A stretch of 64,000 nt of DNA, from NCBI RefSeq assembly GCF_900167935.1, contig NZ_FUYL01000010.1, positions 124,001-188,000 of the forward strand, read 5' to 3'. Positions 35,821 through 44,551 of this stretch are shown here, one piece after another (the first letter of the stretch is position 1; each line of letters opens with the position of its first letter). Position numbers and translations under genes: made by a program. The notes beneath the pieces are model-generated. The model did no database searches and was not told the DNA's origin. It saw only the letters and a list, made by a program, of their open reading frames with translations. The stretch is from Maribacter arcticus (lineage in GTDB: Bacteria > Bacteroidota > Bacteroidia > Flavobacteriales > Flavobacteriaceae).

Positions 35821-37080
35821 ATGGATTTTAATCGAATTAAAGAAAAACTAAACATTTTGGCAGATGCAGCCAAGTACGATGTATCGTGCTCGAGTAGCGG
35901 TAGTAATCGCAAAAACAAGGATAGTGGTCTAGGTGATACCGGTAATGGCATATGTCATACCTATACTGAAGATGGCCGTTGTGTTTCACTTTTAAAAATT
36001 CTACTAACCAATCATTGCATATTTGATAGTGCATATTGTGTAACCCGCAAAAGCAATGATATAAAAAGAGCCGCTTTTAAAATTCAAGAGGTTGTAGATT
36101 TAACCATAAATTTTTATAGAAGAAATTATATAGAAGGGCTTTTTTTGAGTTCTGGAATTTTTAAGAGTGCAGATTATACAATGGAGCGTTTAATTGCTGT
36201 TGCAAAGAAACTGCGTGAAGAAGAGAATTTTAACGGATACATTCATTTAAAATCTATACCTGGTGCCAGTGATGAATTAATGTATGAGGCCGGATTATAT
36301 GCAGACCGATTATCTGTCAATATAGAAATCCCCACAATCTCCGGCCTTAAATTATTGGCTCCAGATAAAAAACATGAAGATTTCATAAAACCAATGCTTA
36401 AGGTTAAAAATGAAATAATACGATATAATGAAGAACGAAAAATAATACGAAGCACTGCTAAATACGCTCCTGCAGGTCAAAGCACCCAAATGATTATAGG
36501 TGCAACCGGGGAAAGTGATAAAGACATTATGTATTCTGCCACCCATTTTTACAAGAATTATAACATGAAGCGAGTATACTATTCTGGTTATGTTCCTATT
36601 TCTACAGATAGCCGATTACCATCTTTAGGCTCCGAGGTTCCAATGTTACGTGAAAATAGATTATACCAGACCGATTGGCTTCTCCGCTTCTATGGTTTTA
36701 GTGTCAATGAAATATTAGATGCCGACAATCCAAATCTTGAAATGGATATTGACCCAAAATTAATGTGGGCCTTACGAAACTTAAATTATTTCCCTATAGA
36801 TATAAATAAAGCAGATAGTCGCATGTTAGCCCGCATACCAGGCATTGGTATGGGCTCTGTTCATAAAATTATAAATAGTAGAAAATATAGAAACTTAAGT
36901 TGGGACCATTTAAAGAAAATGGGTGTTGCTCTTAATAGAGCTAAGTATTTTATCATTTGTAATTCTAACGAATGGGAAAGAAGGGACTTAGATGCAGCAA
37001 AAATAAAAGGGATGATATTACAATCACAGAATGGTAAATTTAAAAATAACTATATCAATCAATTATCATTATTTAACTAA
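35821..37080 (+). CDS. Radical-SAM putative DNA modification/repair protein (TIGR03916 type)
   Basis: 419 aa. The family signature is strong: AKYDVSCSSSGSN at residues 17-29, then a Gly-rich stretch and GICHTYTEDGRCVSLLKILLTN (in two parts), FYRRNYIEGLFLSSG and GYIHLKSIPGASDEL. The C-terminus has a helix-hairpin-helix DNA-binding motif (LARIPGIGMGSVHKIINSRK). The cluster motif reads Cys66-IFD-Ser70-AY-Cys73: the expected middle Cys of CxxxCxxC is Ser (codon AGT). Family members are predicted to act on DNA, often next to or fused with uracil-glycosylase-like domains; the reaction is unknown. Repressed, by inference, by the divergent S24 regulator. Confidence 0.88.
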   Translation: MDFNRIKEKLNILADAAKYDVSCSSSGSNRKNKDSGLGDTGNGICHTYTEDGRCVSLLKILLTNHCIFDSAYCVTRKSNDIKRAAFKIQEVVDLTINFYRRNYIEGLFLSSGIFKSADYTMERLIAVAKKLREEENFNGYIHLKSIPGASDELMYEAGLYADRLSVNIEIPTISGLKLLAPDKKHEDFIKPMLKVKNEIIRYNEERKIIRSTAKYAPAGQSTQMIIGATGESDKDIMYSATHFYKNYNMKRVYYSGYVPISTDSRLPSLGSEVPMLRENRLYQTDWLLRFYGFSVNEILDADNPNLEMDIDPKLMWALRNLNYFPIDINKADSRMLARIPGIGMGSVHKIINSRKYRNLSWDHLKKMGVALNRAKYFIICNSNEWERRDLDAAKIKGMILQSQNGKFKNNYINQLSLFN

Positions 37081-37107
37081 AGTTATACTTTATTAAAAAT
37101 TAATCTC

Positions 37108-37278
37108 ATGGAAAACCTAAATACTGCTCTACATGCACCTAAATATAATAGTTATAGTTCTATTTTAGAACGAAGTCAGGTTCAAATTTTAGCTATAGGC
37201 TATCAAGTTGTTATGTTTAAAAGCAAACTTAAAAAACAACTTAAATTTTTTGTCAGCGCCTTATTATTCAACTTCTAA
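37108..37278 (+). CDS. Possible 56-aa small protein between the two repair genes
   Basis: An ATG at 37108 opens a 56-codon frame ending in TAA at 37276-37278, ten bases before the next gene's ATG. The product begins MENLNTALHAPKYNSYSS and ends with a basic-hydrophobic tail (KSKLKKQLKFFVSALLFNF). It would fill an otherwise 208-base gap in a compact operon. No family is recognised and chance is possible in AT-rich DNA. Confidence 0.3.
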   Translation: MENLNTALHAPKYNSYSSILERSQVQILAIGYQVVMFKSKLKKQLKFFVSALLFNF

Positions 37279-37288
37279 AACTATTCTA

Positions 37289-38065
37289 ATGAATACTACA
37301 AAAACCTTAATTTATGATGGTAGTTTTAATGGTTTTCTAACTGCCGTTTTTATCGGATTCGAACAAAAAATAACTCATGCCGATATTCAACGGCAAGGAC
37401 AAATACAAAGTGGTCTATTTACCGAAACAGAAATAATCTTTACTAATGTTGAAAAAGCACAACGGGTTTGGAACGGTATACGTAATAAAAGTAATACTGC
37501 TATAAAAAATGTTTACTTCGCTTTCTTAAGCGAACAGAATAATATAGAAGCCCTACTCTACCATTATATTCAAAAATTAATGGGAAGTAAATATAATGGC
37601 GAAACCGACTTTGGAGATGATTGTATTTTAAAAATTAATCAACTAGCTCATAAAGTAGGTAGAGAAAAACACCGTATGGAAGCTTTTGTTCGCTTTCAAT
37701 TAACCAAAGACGAAGTTTATTTTTCAAATATTGAACCAGATTTTGATGTTCTGCCTTTAATATCTAAACATTTTAGAAACCGTTATGCGGACCAACAATG
37801 GATTATTTATGACGTAAAGCGCAAGTATGGTTTATTTTATGATTTGCGAAGTATCGAAATTATTTCTTTAGACCTAACTGATATTCACACTAATCGAATT
37901 GAAAAAAGCGCTGTTTTTACTGATACCGAATATAAATACCAAGACCTTTGGAACAATTACTTTCAAAGTACGACAATAAAATCTCGAATTAATACAAAGC
38001 TGCATGTACAACATGTACCAAAAAGATACTGGAAATATCTTTCAGAGAAAAAAGAGGCTGTATAA
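37289..38065 (+). CDS. TIGR03915-family putative DNA metabolism protein
   Basis: 258 aa from the ATG at 37289 (MNTTKTLIYDGSFNGFLTA, the family's usual opening); upstream in-frame codons overlap the small frame and are rejected. Other family landmarks are the LLYHYIQKLMGS region, GREKHRMEAFVRFQ and the block ISKHFRNRYADQQWIIYD. The family co-occurs with the radical-SAM gene upstream and in many bacteria is fused to a uracil-DNA-glycosylase-like domain; here there is no fusion. Its role is probably to process a DNA lesion or modified base with the rSAM protein. Confidence 0.85.
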   Translation: MNTTKTLIYDGSFNGFLTAVFIGFEQKITHADIQRQGQIQSGLFTETEIIFTNVEKAQRVWNGIRNKSNTAIKNVYFAFLSEQNNIEALLYHYIQKLMGSKYNGETDFGDDCILKINQLAHKVGREKHRMEAFVRFQLTKDEVYFSNIEPDFDVLPLISKHFRNRYADQQWIIYDVKRKYGLFYDLRSIEIISLDLTDIHTNRIEKSAVFTDTEYKYQDLWNNYFQSTTIKSRINTKLHVQHVPKRYWKYLSEKKEAV

Positions 38066-38384
38066 TAACCTATAATTTTATTCAACCCTGATATGTCACA
38101 TTTCCAATTCTAAAATTATGATAATAAATAATGGGGTATGTTCTAAGCTATCAATGTAATATCTGCGTAATTAACTAATACTGTTTTTTATTTGGTGAAT
38201 TAAAAACTACATACTTTAAAACATAGTTTGACTTAAATTACCGAGAATTATAGTATAATTTTTACCCATTAAAATTTTCAATAGCTCTAATACAATTCCA
38301 TAAAAGAATATCCTACATATAAAATAATAGTAGGTTAATGGGTTTATATAATTTGATACTTCCAGTTTTTACCCCTTTAGGTAA
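38066..38384. other. AT-rich intergenic region, nothing recognised
   Basis: About 320 bases between the end of the repair operon and the convergent CBM48-HhH gene. No frame longer than about 20 codons, no clear hairpin with a T-run and no recognisable RNA. Confidence 0.6.
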
Positions 38385-39044
38385 TTACTTACCCCCATCT
38401 AATTTATCTTGCAGTTTTTTTAATTCATCCCATTTACCTGTACTGGCTAATTTAGCCTGTTTTGGCCAAGACCCTGGTTTATGCATTGCATAACGAGGAC
38501 CAGCTTCTTTAAGAATACCCTCCAATACCTTCACAGATGCTTTACTTAGTTTTTCAAAAGTTCCAATTCCTTTTTCAGTTAAAATAGAGGCGATTTTAGG
38601 GCCAATTCCTTCAATCTTTTTTAAATCGTCCTTTTTAGCCTTCTGAATAGTTTTCGTAGCGGCTTTTGAAGCTGTTTTCTTAACTGTTTTCGTTACAGTT
38701 TTCTTAATCGGCTTCTCTTTTTGTGGTATTACGCTTAAATCGACAACACTATTTTGAATACCTGAATAAGGTGAAGGCACATAATCATCAGCTGCGTGGT
38801 CATTAAACCATCCTTTATCATCACTTAAATAACGAAACTCATACCGTTTTCCATTTTCAAGCTTTATACTTTTCACATATGTATTACCTTTCTTTTCCAT
38901 TTGAAAAGTACGGTCATTACTTTGCCAATTATTAAAATCACCCAACAACAAAACATTTGATGAGCTTGGGGCTTCATTTTCTCCAATTGTAAAGGTTACT
39001 AAAGTATTTGAGCCTTTGTCTTTTATTTGTTTTTTTAGTGCCAT
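38385..39044 (-). CDS. CBM48/isoamylase-early-set domain fused to a helix-hairpin-helix domain
   Basis: 219 aa. Residues 1-95 are an E-set glycogen-binding-like domain (VLLLGDFNNWQ, KRYEFRYLSDDKGWFNDHAAD). A Lys/Thr/Ala-rich linker (residues 105-140, KKTVTKTVKKTASKAATKT) resembles histone-H1-like tails. Residues 141-215 carry a helix-hairpin-helix (LKKIEGIGPKIASILTEKGI) of the type also found next to ribosomal protein L21 in Bacteroidota. The linker and HhH suggest nucleic-acid binding, the first domain a carbohydrate or protein partner. Function unknown. Confidence 0.78.
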   Translation of the reverse strand: MALKKQIKDKGSNTLVTFTIGENEAPSSSNVLLLGDFNNWQSNDRTFQMEKKGNTYVKSIKLENGKRYEFRYLSDDKGWFNDHAADDYVPSPYSGIQNSVVDLSVIPQKEKPIKKTVTKTVKKTASKAATKTIQKAKKDDLKKIEGIGPKIASILTEKGIGTFEKLSKASVKVLEGILKEAGPRYAMHKPGSWPKQAKLASTGKWDELKKLQDKLDGGK

Positions 39045-39340
39045 GTTTATAGATTTTATTAAGGTTATAAATGTAATTTAGAATGTACTAATTTTCAATC
39101 ATTTTACCTTAAAAAAATATTAAGAATAATCTATTAATTGTCTAAAAAAACTAGCTTTCCCTAGTTAAAAATAGCTTTTAAAAAGGAACCGAGATAAATG
39201 TTATTATTGAAATCAGCTTTATTCTTACTATGATTTTCCACAAAGGTTATATTAGTTTTGATAAAAAGTAATCATCTTGCATTCCTTGGCTAAACCAGGT
39301 CATTAGTCTACATTTAAACATTGTTCAAACTAAAAAATAT
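39045..39340. other. Divergent intergenic region, no gene seen
   Basis: About 300 AT-rich bases between the divergent CBM48-HhH and YoaK genes. It should hold both promoters, but no convincing TAnnTTTG box or operator stands out. Confidence 0.5.
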
Positions 39341-40078
39341 ATGTTTAGACATCAAGGCAAAAGCAGGACTTTAAAACACAACCTGAAAATTGCCACTGTT
39401 TTGTCTTTTGTGGCTGGTATTGTAAATATTACAGGGTTTTTAGCGTTTTCTCAATTAACAACTAATGTAACTGGTCACTTTGCATTATTCATAAGTGATG
39501 TTGCTAATTTTGAGTTTTGGAATGGAACAATTTATTTACTCTATATTTTTTCATTTCTCTTTGGTTCTTTTTCCTCAAGCTTTTTAATAGAGACCTTTAG
39601 AAAAAACAAAAAACTAAACGTATTTGTTTTACCTACACTAATAGAATGTTTCATTCTAGCTTCTGTTGGTTTTTTGGGGAGTCCTGCTTTAATAAAATAT
39701 CCTGATGTAATTATTTGTTTACTTCTTTATGCAATGGGACTACAAAACTCTTTCGTTACAAAAATTTCAAATGCAGTTGTCAGAACAACTCATTTAACAG
39801 GACTATTTACAGATTTAGGAATTGAACTATCTCAATTATTATTTCATAAATCTTATCTTAAAACTGAAAAAATAAAAGAGACTATTAAATTACGTATATA
39901 TATAATTTGTTTCTTTTTTCTCGGGGGAATTATTGGAGGACTACTTTATTCACGTCTTAACTTAAAACTGAACACATTGACTATTGCTTCTTTAATTTTA
40001 TTAGCTAGTTTATTTTATGATGATTTTAAATATAAAATTATTAAGGTTAAAAGAAGGTATAATCAAAGAAGACATTAA
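39341..40078 (+). CDS. YoaK/DUF1275 membrane protein
   Basis: 245 aa with six membrane helices. The opening helix, LSFVAGIVNITGFLAFSQLTTNVTGH in full (key parts AGIVNITGF and TTNVTGH), is diagnostic of the YoaK family, as is GLQNSFVTKISNAVVRTTHLTG (key parts GLQNSFV and RTTHLTG). The function of the family is unknown; transporter roles have been proposed. Flanks are lower in GC than the neighbouring housekeeping genes. Confidence 0.85.
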   Translation: MFRHQGKSRTLKHNLKIATVLSFVAGIVNITGFLAFSQLTTNVTGHFALFISDVANFEFWNGTIYLLYIFSFLFGSFSSSFLIETFRKNKKLNVFVLPTLIECFILASVGFLGSPALIKYPDVIICLLLYAMGLQNSFVTKISNAVVRTTHLTGLFTDLGIELSQLLFHKSYLKTEKIKETIKLRIYIICFFFLGGIIGGLLYSRLNLKLNTLTIASLILLASLFYDDFKYKIIKVKRRYNQRRH

Positions 40079-40241
40079 ACAAATCGTAACTATTTCTGAA
40101 TTTAATTCTTTAATAACAAGCTTTCAATCTTACATCATTTGTTAGTTAAATTAAGATGCTGATAGGTTGTTATAAGTTTGTCAATTATACAAACTCATGT
40201 TAACATAGCTTAAGTTGCCAACTGAATTAAAATAGATAAAT

Positions 40242-40249
40242 ATCTTTGT
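40242..40249 (+). promoter_or_regulatory. Predicted -7 box for the alpha/beta hydrolase
   Basis: TATCTTTG matches TAnnTTTG and lies 46 bases before the ATG at 40296; a TTG about 23 bases upstream may be the -33 element. Confidence 0.45.
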
Positions 40250-40295
40250 AAATTATTCATTCATCGAATTAGGTAATAGAATCCATTTTAGACAC

Positions 40296-41336
40296 ATGAA
40301 GGCTAACCCTCTTTTTTTTATATATTTTATTTTGACCATATTTATGTCATTTGGCCAAAGCAAAATCTTGGAAGAACGTTTTTTGCCTATAGGTGATATT
40401 GAACAATGGATTACCATTAAAGGTGAGGATATTACAAACCCTGTCATTCTTTTTATTCATGGCGGACCCGGTAGTACCATGAGTCAGTATAAAGATGATA
40501 TATATGGTAGTTGGACTAAGGAGTTCACATTAGTTCACTGGGATCAAAGGGGAGCTGGAAAAACCTTTGGCAATAACGTTCCAAAAGAAATAACTGATGA
40601 GTTTTATGTAAGCAATCCTTTAAGTGTTGAAGAAATGACCAACGATGGTATTGATCTTACTAAATACCTTCTTAAATATTTAAATAAAAGAAAAGTAATT
40701 ATTGTTGGCACTTCTTGGGGTTCTATTTTGGCAACTAAAATGGTTTTAAAACAACCAGATTTATTTCATGCCTATGTAGGTCATGCACAGTTTGTGAATT
40801 TTTCTAACAGTATAACGAATGCTTATATAGCGGTTTATAAAATGGCAAGTGATAGAAAAGAACCAATAGCCATTGAAAAATTAGAAACCTTAGGACCACC
40901 ACCATATAATAAGGCTAAAAATTATGGTCAGCTGTTACGTATTGTGAAGCAATTTGAGAAAGAAAATTCAACTCCCGCCCCTACTTCATGGTGGAAAATA
41001 GCCCCACTTTATGATAACATTAAAGACAATAATGATAGATATAACGGTGATGATTATTCATTTTTAAATTTGGTTGGTGATAAAAACATCGGCGTTAAGT
41101 CGATGGTAAATGACATCAACTTTGAAAAAACCGGTATGGTTTTTCATTTACCAATTTACTTCATACAAGGTTCGCATGATATTCTAACTTCTAAGAACCT
41201 AAACAAACCTTATTTTGAAAGAATAAAGGCTCCTAGAAAAGAGTATTTTCTGGTTTCAGATGCTGCTCATGGTTTTAACCAATCTATTGTAAATAAACAA
41301 TACGAAGTGATAAAATCTCTTCGGGTTCAAAAATAA
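40296..41336 (+). CDS. Secreted alpha/beta hydrolase, proline-iminopeptidase-like
   Basis: 346 aa. A signal peptide (FFIYFILTIFMSFGQS) is followed by the alpha/beta hydrolase core with the oxyanion motif HGGPGS, DQRGAGKT and the nucleophile elbow GTSWGS (Ser140). HGGPG and DQRG together are typical of prolyl iminopeptidases and their relatives. The C-terminal acid and His (DAAHGFNQS) are present. Probably a periplasmic peptidase or esterase. Confidence 0.85.
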   Translation: MKANPLFFIYFILTIFMSFGQSKILEERFLPIGDIEQWITIKGEDITNPVILFIHGGPGSTMSQYKDDIYGSWTKEFTLVHWDQRGAGKTFGNNVPKEITDEFYVSNPLSVEEMTNDGIDLTKYLLKYLNKRKVIIVGTSWGSILATKMVLKQPDLFHAYVGHAQFVNFSNSITNAYIAVYKMASDRKEPIAIEKLETLGPPPYNKAKNYGQLLRIVKQFEKENSTPAPTSWWKIAPLYDNIKDNNDRYNGDDYSFLNLVGDKNIGVKSMVNDINFEKTGMVFHLPIYFIQGSHDILTSKNLNKPYFERIKAPRKEYFLVSDAAHGFNQSIVNKQYEVIKSLRVQK

Positions 41337-41372
41337 CATAGCTTTTTTTAACCCTTAGCCATTTATTTACAT

Positions 41373-41906
41373 CTAACTCTTCTCCCCTACAAAATGGTCA
41401 CTTTTATTTTTAAAAAGTACATTAAAGGTTGTTAAGCTGCCATAAATTCGAGTTATATACTGTTGTAAATCAACCTTTTCTTGGTCATCTAAATTCTTAC
41501 TAGCATTTATTTTTTGTTCCATAACTCGAATACGGTCTCTTACCATCACTATTTTATGAAAAAAAGTATTAATAGGAATTTCCTTATTACTTATTCCAGC
41601 TTCACCTGGTTCTAAAACAAGATTACCACCTTTCCACTTATCAGCAATTGCAACTCGTTGTGTAGCATCGCTCCATTTTTGAAGAATTGCAACCAAAGAA
41701 CTTTCTACATCAAAAAAACTAACCGTATCAACCTCATTGTTTATTGCTTCTATAACCTCAAAATCAGCATCTATTTCAATAGTTTCTAAACCTTTATCCA
41801 TAAAAGTAACCCAATATTGAATTGAAGACACATTGGTAACCACACCCTTGCCGAAATCTGCATGTAAAATTCTTGACCCTATTCCTAATACTTTCATAGT
41901 TTTCAT
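41373..41906 (-). CDS. Unrecognised protein with an N-terminal Tudor/KOW-like barrel
   Basis: 177 aa from the ATG at 41906 (or 174 from 41897). The N-terminus, GIGSRILHADFGKGVVTNVS, resembles the small beta barrel that ends UvrD/PcrA helicases and binds RNA polymerase (consensus VxHxxFGxGxV). The rest is helical with a WSDATQRVAIADKWKGGN segment and ends in a coiled coil. A soluble protein of unknown role, divergent from the ThuA gene. Confidence 0.6.
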   Translation of the reverse strand: MKTMKVLGIGSRILHADFGKGVVTNVSSIQYWVTFMDKGLETIEIDADFEVIEAINNEVDTVSFFDVESSLVAILQKWSDATQRVAIADKWKGGNLVLEPGEAGISNKEIPINTFFHKIVMVRDRIRVMEQKINASKNLDDQEKVDLQQYITRIYGSLTTFNVLFKNKSDHFVGEKS

Positions 41907-42072
41907 TATTAAATAAGTTGCTAATTTATATCCAACTATAATCATCCGCAAAAAGTTTTGTGATTATTCATTGATGAATTATCAAGCAGTAAAGGTTTTG
42001 CCATCTTATTTACTTCATGTACATTTAAAGTCAAGAATTGATTTAATCCTTTTCAACTATAAAATTATCCTC

Positions 42073-43110
42073 ATGAAAAAACTAATGGCATTTTCAATAT
42101 TTTGTTTAGTACTAATTTCTTGTGGAGAGAAAAAAAAGGAAGTTGTAGAACAACCACCAACTAAGCTTAAAGCATTGATTATCGATGGTCAAAATAATCA
42201 TTACGTTTGGCCTAAGACGACTATGATGATGAAAGATTATTTAGAAGAAACAAATCTCTTCACAGTTGATATTCATCGAATGGATTCTGTATGGTTGGGT
42301 ATTAAGTATAATCAAACAAGACCAGAGTCCTACACCTCTTTTATAGAGACGTATCCATTAAAAGATAAAACCTATAACATATCTGACAGCCCAATAAAAA
42401 CTTCTAATTTTTCCTTTGACTTTAATGATTACGATGTCATTATTTCAAATTTAGGGGCTGAATCTACTCTTTGGCCAGAAAAAACTAGAAAAGATTTTGA
42501 ATCTTATATGGCTAATGGTGGTGGTTTAGTTGTCATTCATGCTGCTAATAATGCATGGGGAGAATGGGAAGAATTCAATAAAATGATTGGCTTAGGAGCA
42601 TGGGGTGGTCGCGACGAAAAATCAGGCCCTTATGTTTATTATAACGAAGCTGGTGAAATTGTAAAAGATGCTACCGAAGGAGTTTGTGGTTCTCACGGTC
42701 CTGAATATGAATTTCAATTAACTACAAGAGCACCAGAACACCCAATTATGAAAGGTTTACCGAGCAAATGGTTGCATACACCAGATGAATTGTATGAGCG
42801 CATGAGAGGTCCTTTTGAAAATGCAACAATTTTGGCAACCGCCTTTGCAGATGTAGAGAAGAATGCACCGCCATGGGACCCAACAATTAAAGGTCTAGGT
42901 CAAAATGTTGCACAACTAATGGCCATCAACTATGGTAAAGGCCGTGTCTTTCATTCAACCTTAGGGCATTTTGATTATTCGATGGAGTGTGCAGGATTTA
43001 TAACCACATTGCAACGTGGGGCTGAATGGGCAGCTACAGGTGCTGTAACCCAAGAAATACCAGAAGATTTTCCAACTGCCGATAGTACTACAACAAGAGC
43101 GTGGAAATAA
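42073..43110 (+). CDS. ThuA-domain lipoprotein (trehalose-utilisation/glycan-related)
   Basis: 345 aa from the ATG at 42073, which gives a lipoprotein signal (IFCLVLISC); the longer frame upstream has no signal. The ThuA amidotransferase-like fold covers the rest: LKALIIDGQNNH, YDVIISNLGAES, GGGLVVIHAANNAW and GKGRVFHSTLGHFDYS. ThuA proteins occur in sugar-use loci and some act on 3-keto-sugars or as glycosidase partners. No glycoside hydrolase is adjacent here. Confidence 0.85.
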   Translation: MKKLMAFSIFCLVLISCGEKKKEVVEQPPTKLKALIIDGQNNHYVWPKTTMMMKDYLEETNLFTVDIHRMDSVWLGIKYNQTRPESYTSFIETYPLKDKTYNISDSPIKTSNFSFDFNDYDVIISNLGAESTLWPEKTRKDFESYMANGGGLVVIHAANNAWGEWEEFNKMIGLGAWGGRDEKSGPYVYYNEAGEIVKDATEGVCGSHGPEYEFQLTTRAPEHPIMKGLPSKWLHTPDELYERMRGPFENATILATAFADVEKNAPPWDPTIKGLGQNVAQLMAINYGKGRVFHSTLGHFDYSMECAGFITTLQRGAEWAATGAVTQEIPEDFPTADSTTTRAWK

Positions 43111-43123
43111 AATAAGTGAAATT

Positions 43124-43591
43124 CTATTCTGATAAAGCTGAACAATCACTTTTTCTACGGGTATCAATTAAGTAAATTATTTTCCATTTATTTTCTTCCC
43201 TAAAAAGTTGAAAGGAGTTTACTCCGCAATGATGGAATTCGTTGTTAATCCAAAATTCGTAGGGTGTCCAGGCATTTGCCATATTTCCATCAGTTTGAAT
43301 AGAATAACTCTTTATTCGTTCTTGAAAGTTTGTAGAATCGGGTATACTAATAATAGATTTCACTAGGTCATTAAAATTTTCAGTTTTTAAAACAGATTTC
43401 CCTTCATTGTTAACTCCAATTGTTTGTAGTAGTATTGATGGGTAAACCGTTTTCTTCATGGCAATAGAATCTTTTGCATGAAATGCATCAAAAAATTCAA
43501 TGATGTTTTGCTTCACCTGTATTTCCTCTTCAGTCTGAGCTAAAGCAACCAAATTCATTAATCCAAAAATGAAAAACAATGGTAGTTTCAT
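43124..43591 (-). CDS. SnoaL/NTF2-like secreted protein
   Basis: 155 aa. A signal peptide (MKLPLFFIFGLMNLVALAQ) precedes an NTF2-like cone fold: IIEFFDAFHAKDSIAMKKTV at the start and WTPYEFWINNEFHHCGVNSF and WKIIYLIDTRR at the end. Such proteins are common in flavobacterial genomes next to hydrolases; no catalytic residues can be named. Convergent with the ThuA gene. Confidence 0.8.
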   Translation of the reverse strand: MKLPLFFIFGLMNLVALAQTEEEIQVKQNIIEFFDAFHAKDSIAMKKTVYPSILLQTIGVNNEGKSVLKTENFNDLVKSIISIPDSTNFQERIKSYSIQTDGNMANAWTPYEFWINNEFHHCGVNSFQLFREENKWKIIYLIDTRRKSDCSALSE

Positions 43592-43721
43592 GGTAATAGT
43601 TTTTAAAACATACGTAATTTAATATAATTTGATCATAAACTAGCTTAAACCGTTATAGGTATTTCATCTATAATCTCATTAAAACTCCTTACTTTTATGG
43701 CGCTTAAACGAAAAAACAACT

Positions 43722-44540
43722 ATGTCTACAGCTAAAAAAGAATATAAAAGAGTTACGGTAAAATCATTGGTAGATATGAAGAAGAACGGAGAAAAAATCT
43801 CTATGCTTACTTCATACGACTACTCTATGGCCAAAATTGTAGATGCTGCTAAAGTAGATGTCATCTTAGTAGGTGATTCTGCGAGTAATGTAATGGCAGG
43901 TCATGAAACGACATTGCCAATCACTTTAGACCAAATGATATACCATGCCTCTTCTGTCATAAGAGCGGTAGAACGTGCATTGGTTGTGGTTGACTTACCT
44001 TTCGGAAGTTACCAAAGTGACCCCAAAGAAGCCTTGCGCTCTGCTATTCGAATTATGAAAGAAAGTGGTGCACATGCAGTAAAGTTAGAAGGTGGTGCAG
44101 AAATAAAAGAATCGGTTAAAAGAATTTTAGCTGCAGGTATACCAGTGATGGGTCATTTAGGATTAACACCACAGTCTATTTATAAATTCGGAACATATAC
44201 GGTTAGGGCGAAAGAAGATGAAGAAGCTAAACAATTGATGGAAGATGCCCTATTACTTGAGAAATTAGGCTGTTTTGGTTTGGTATTAGAAAAAATACCT
44301 GCAGAATTGACTAAAAAAGTTTCTGAAAGTCTAACCATACCAACAATTGGTATCGGTGGCGGAAAACATGCTGATGGCCAAGTATTAGTGGTTCATGACC
44401 TTTTAGGGATGACTCATGAATTTAACCCACGTTTTTTACGTAGATACATGAACTTATATGAGGAAATGGGAAATGCTATTTCAAATTACGTAAGTGATGT
44501 AAAGAGTCAAGATTTTCCTAATGATGAAGAGCAGTACTAA
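43722..44540 (+). CDS. panB: 3-methyl-2-oxobutanoate hydroxymethyltransferase
   Basis: 272 aa. First committed step of pantothenate synthesis: adds a hydroxymethyl group from methylene-THF to 2-oxoisovalerate. Motifs seen: [50 protein letters not shown] and [17 protein letters not shown]. lspA starts 11 bases after the stop. Confidence 0.97.
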   Translation: MSTAKKEYKRVTVKSLVDMKKNGEKISMLTSYDYSMAKIVDAAKVDVILVGDSASNVMAGHETTLPITLDQMIYHASSVIRAVERALVVVDLPFGSYQSDPKEALRSAIRIMKESGAHAVKLEGGAEIKESVKRILAAGIPVMGHLGLTPQSIYKFGTYTVRAKEDEEAKQLMEDALLLEKLGCFGLVLEKIPAELTKKVSESLTIPTIGIGGGKHADGQVLVVHDLLGMTHEFNPRFLRRYMNLYEEMGNAISNYVSDVKSQDFPNDEEQY

Positions 44541-44551
44541 TCACTAAATTC

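Noticed and set aside
37208-37288. N-terminal extension of the TIGR03915 protein
   Set aside because: The family begins at MNTTKTLIYDG (37289); the extension overlaps the small frame.
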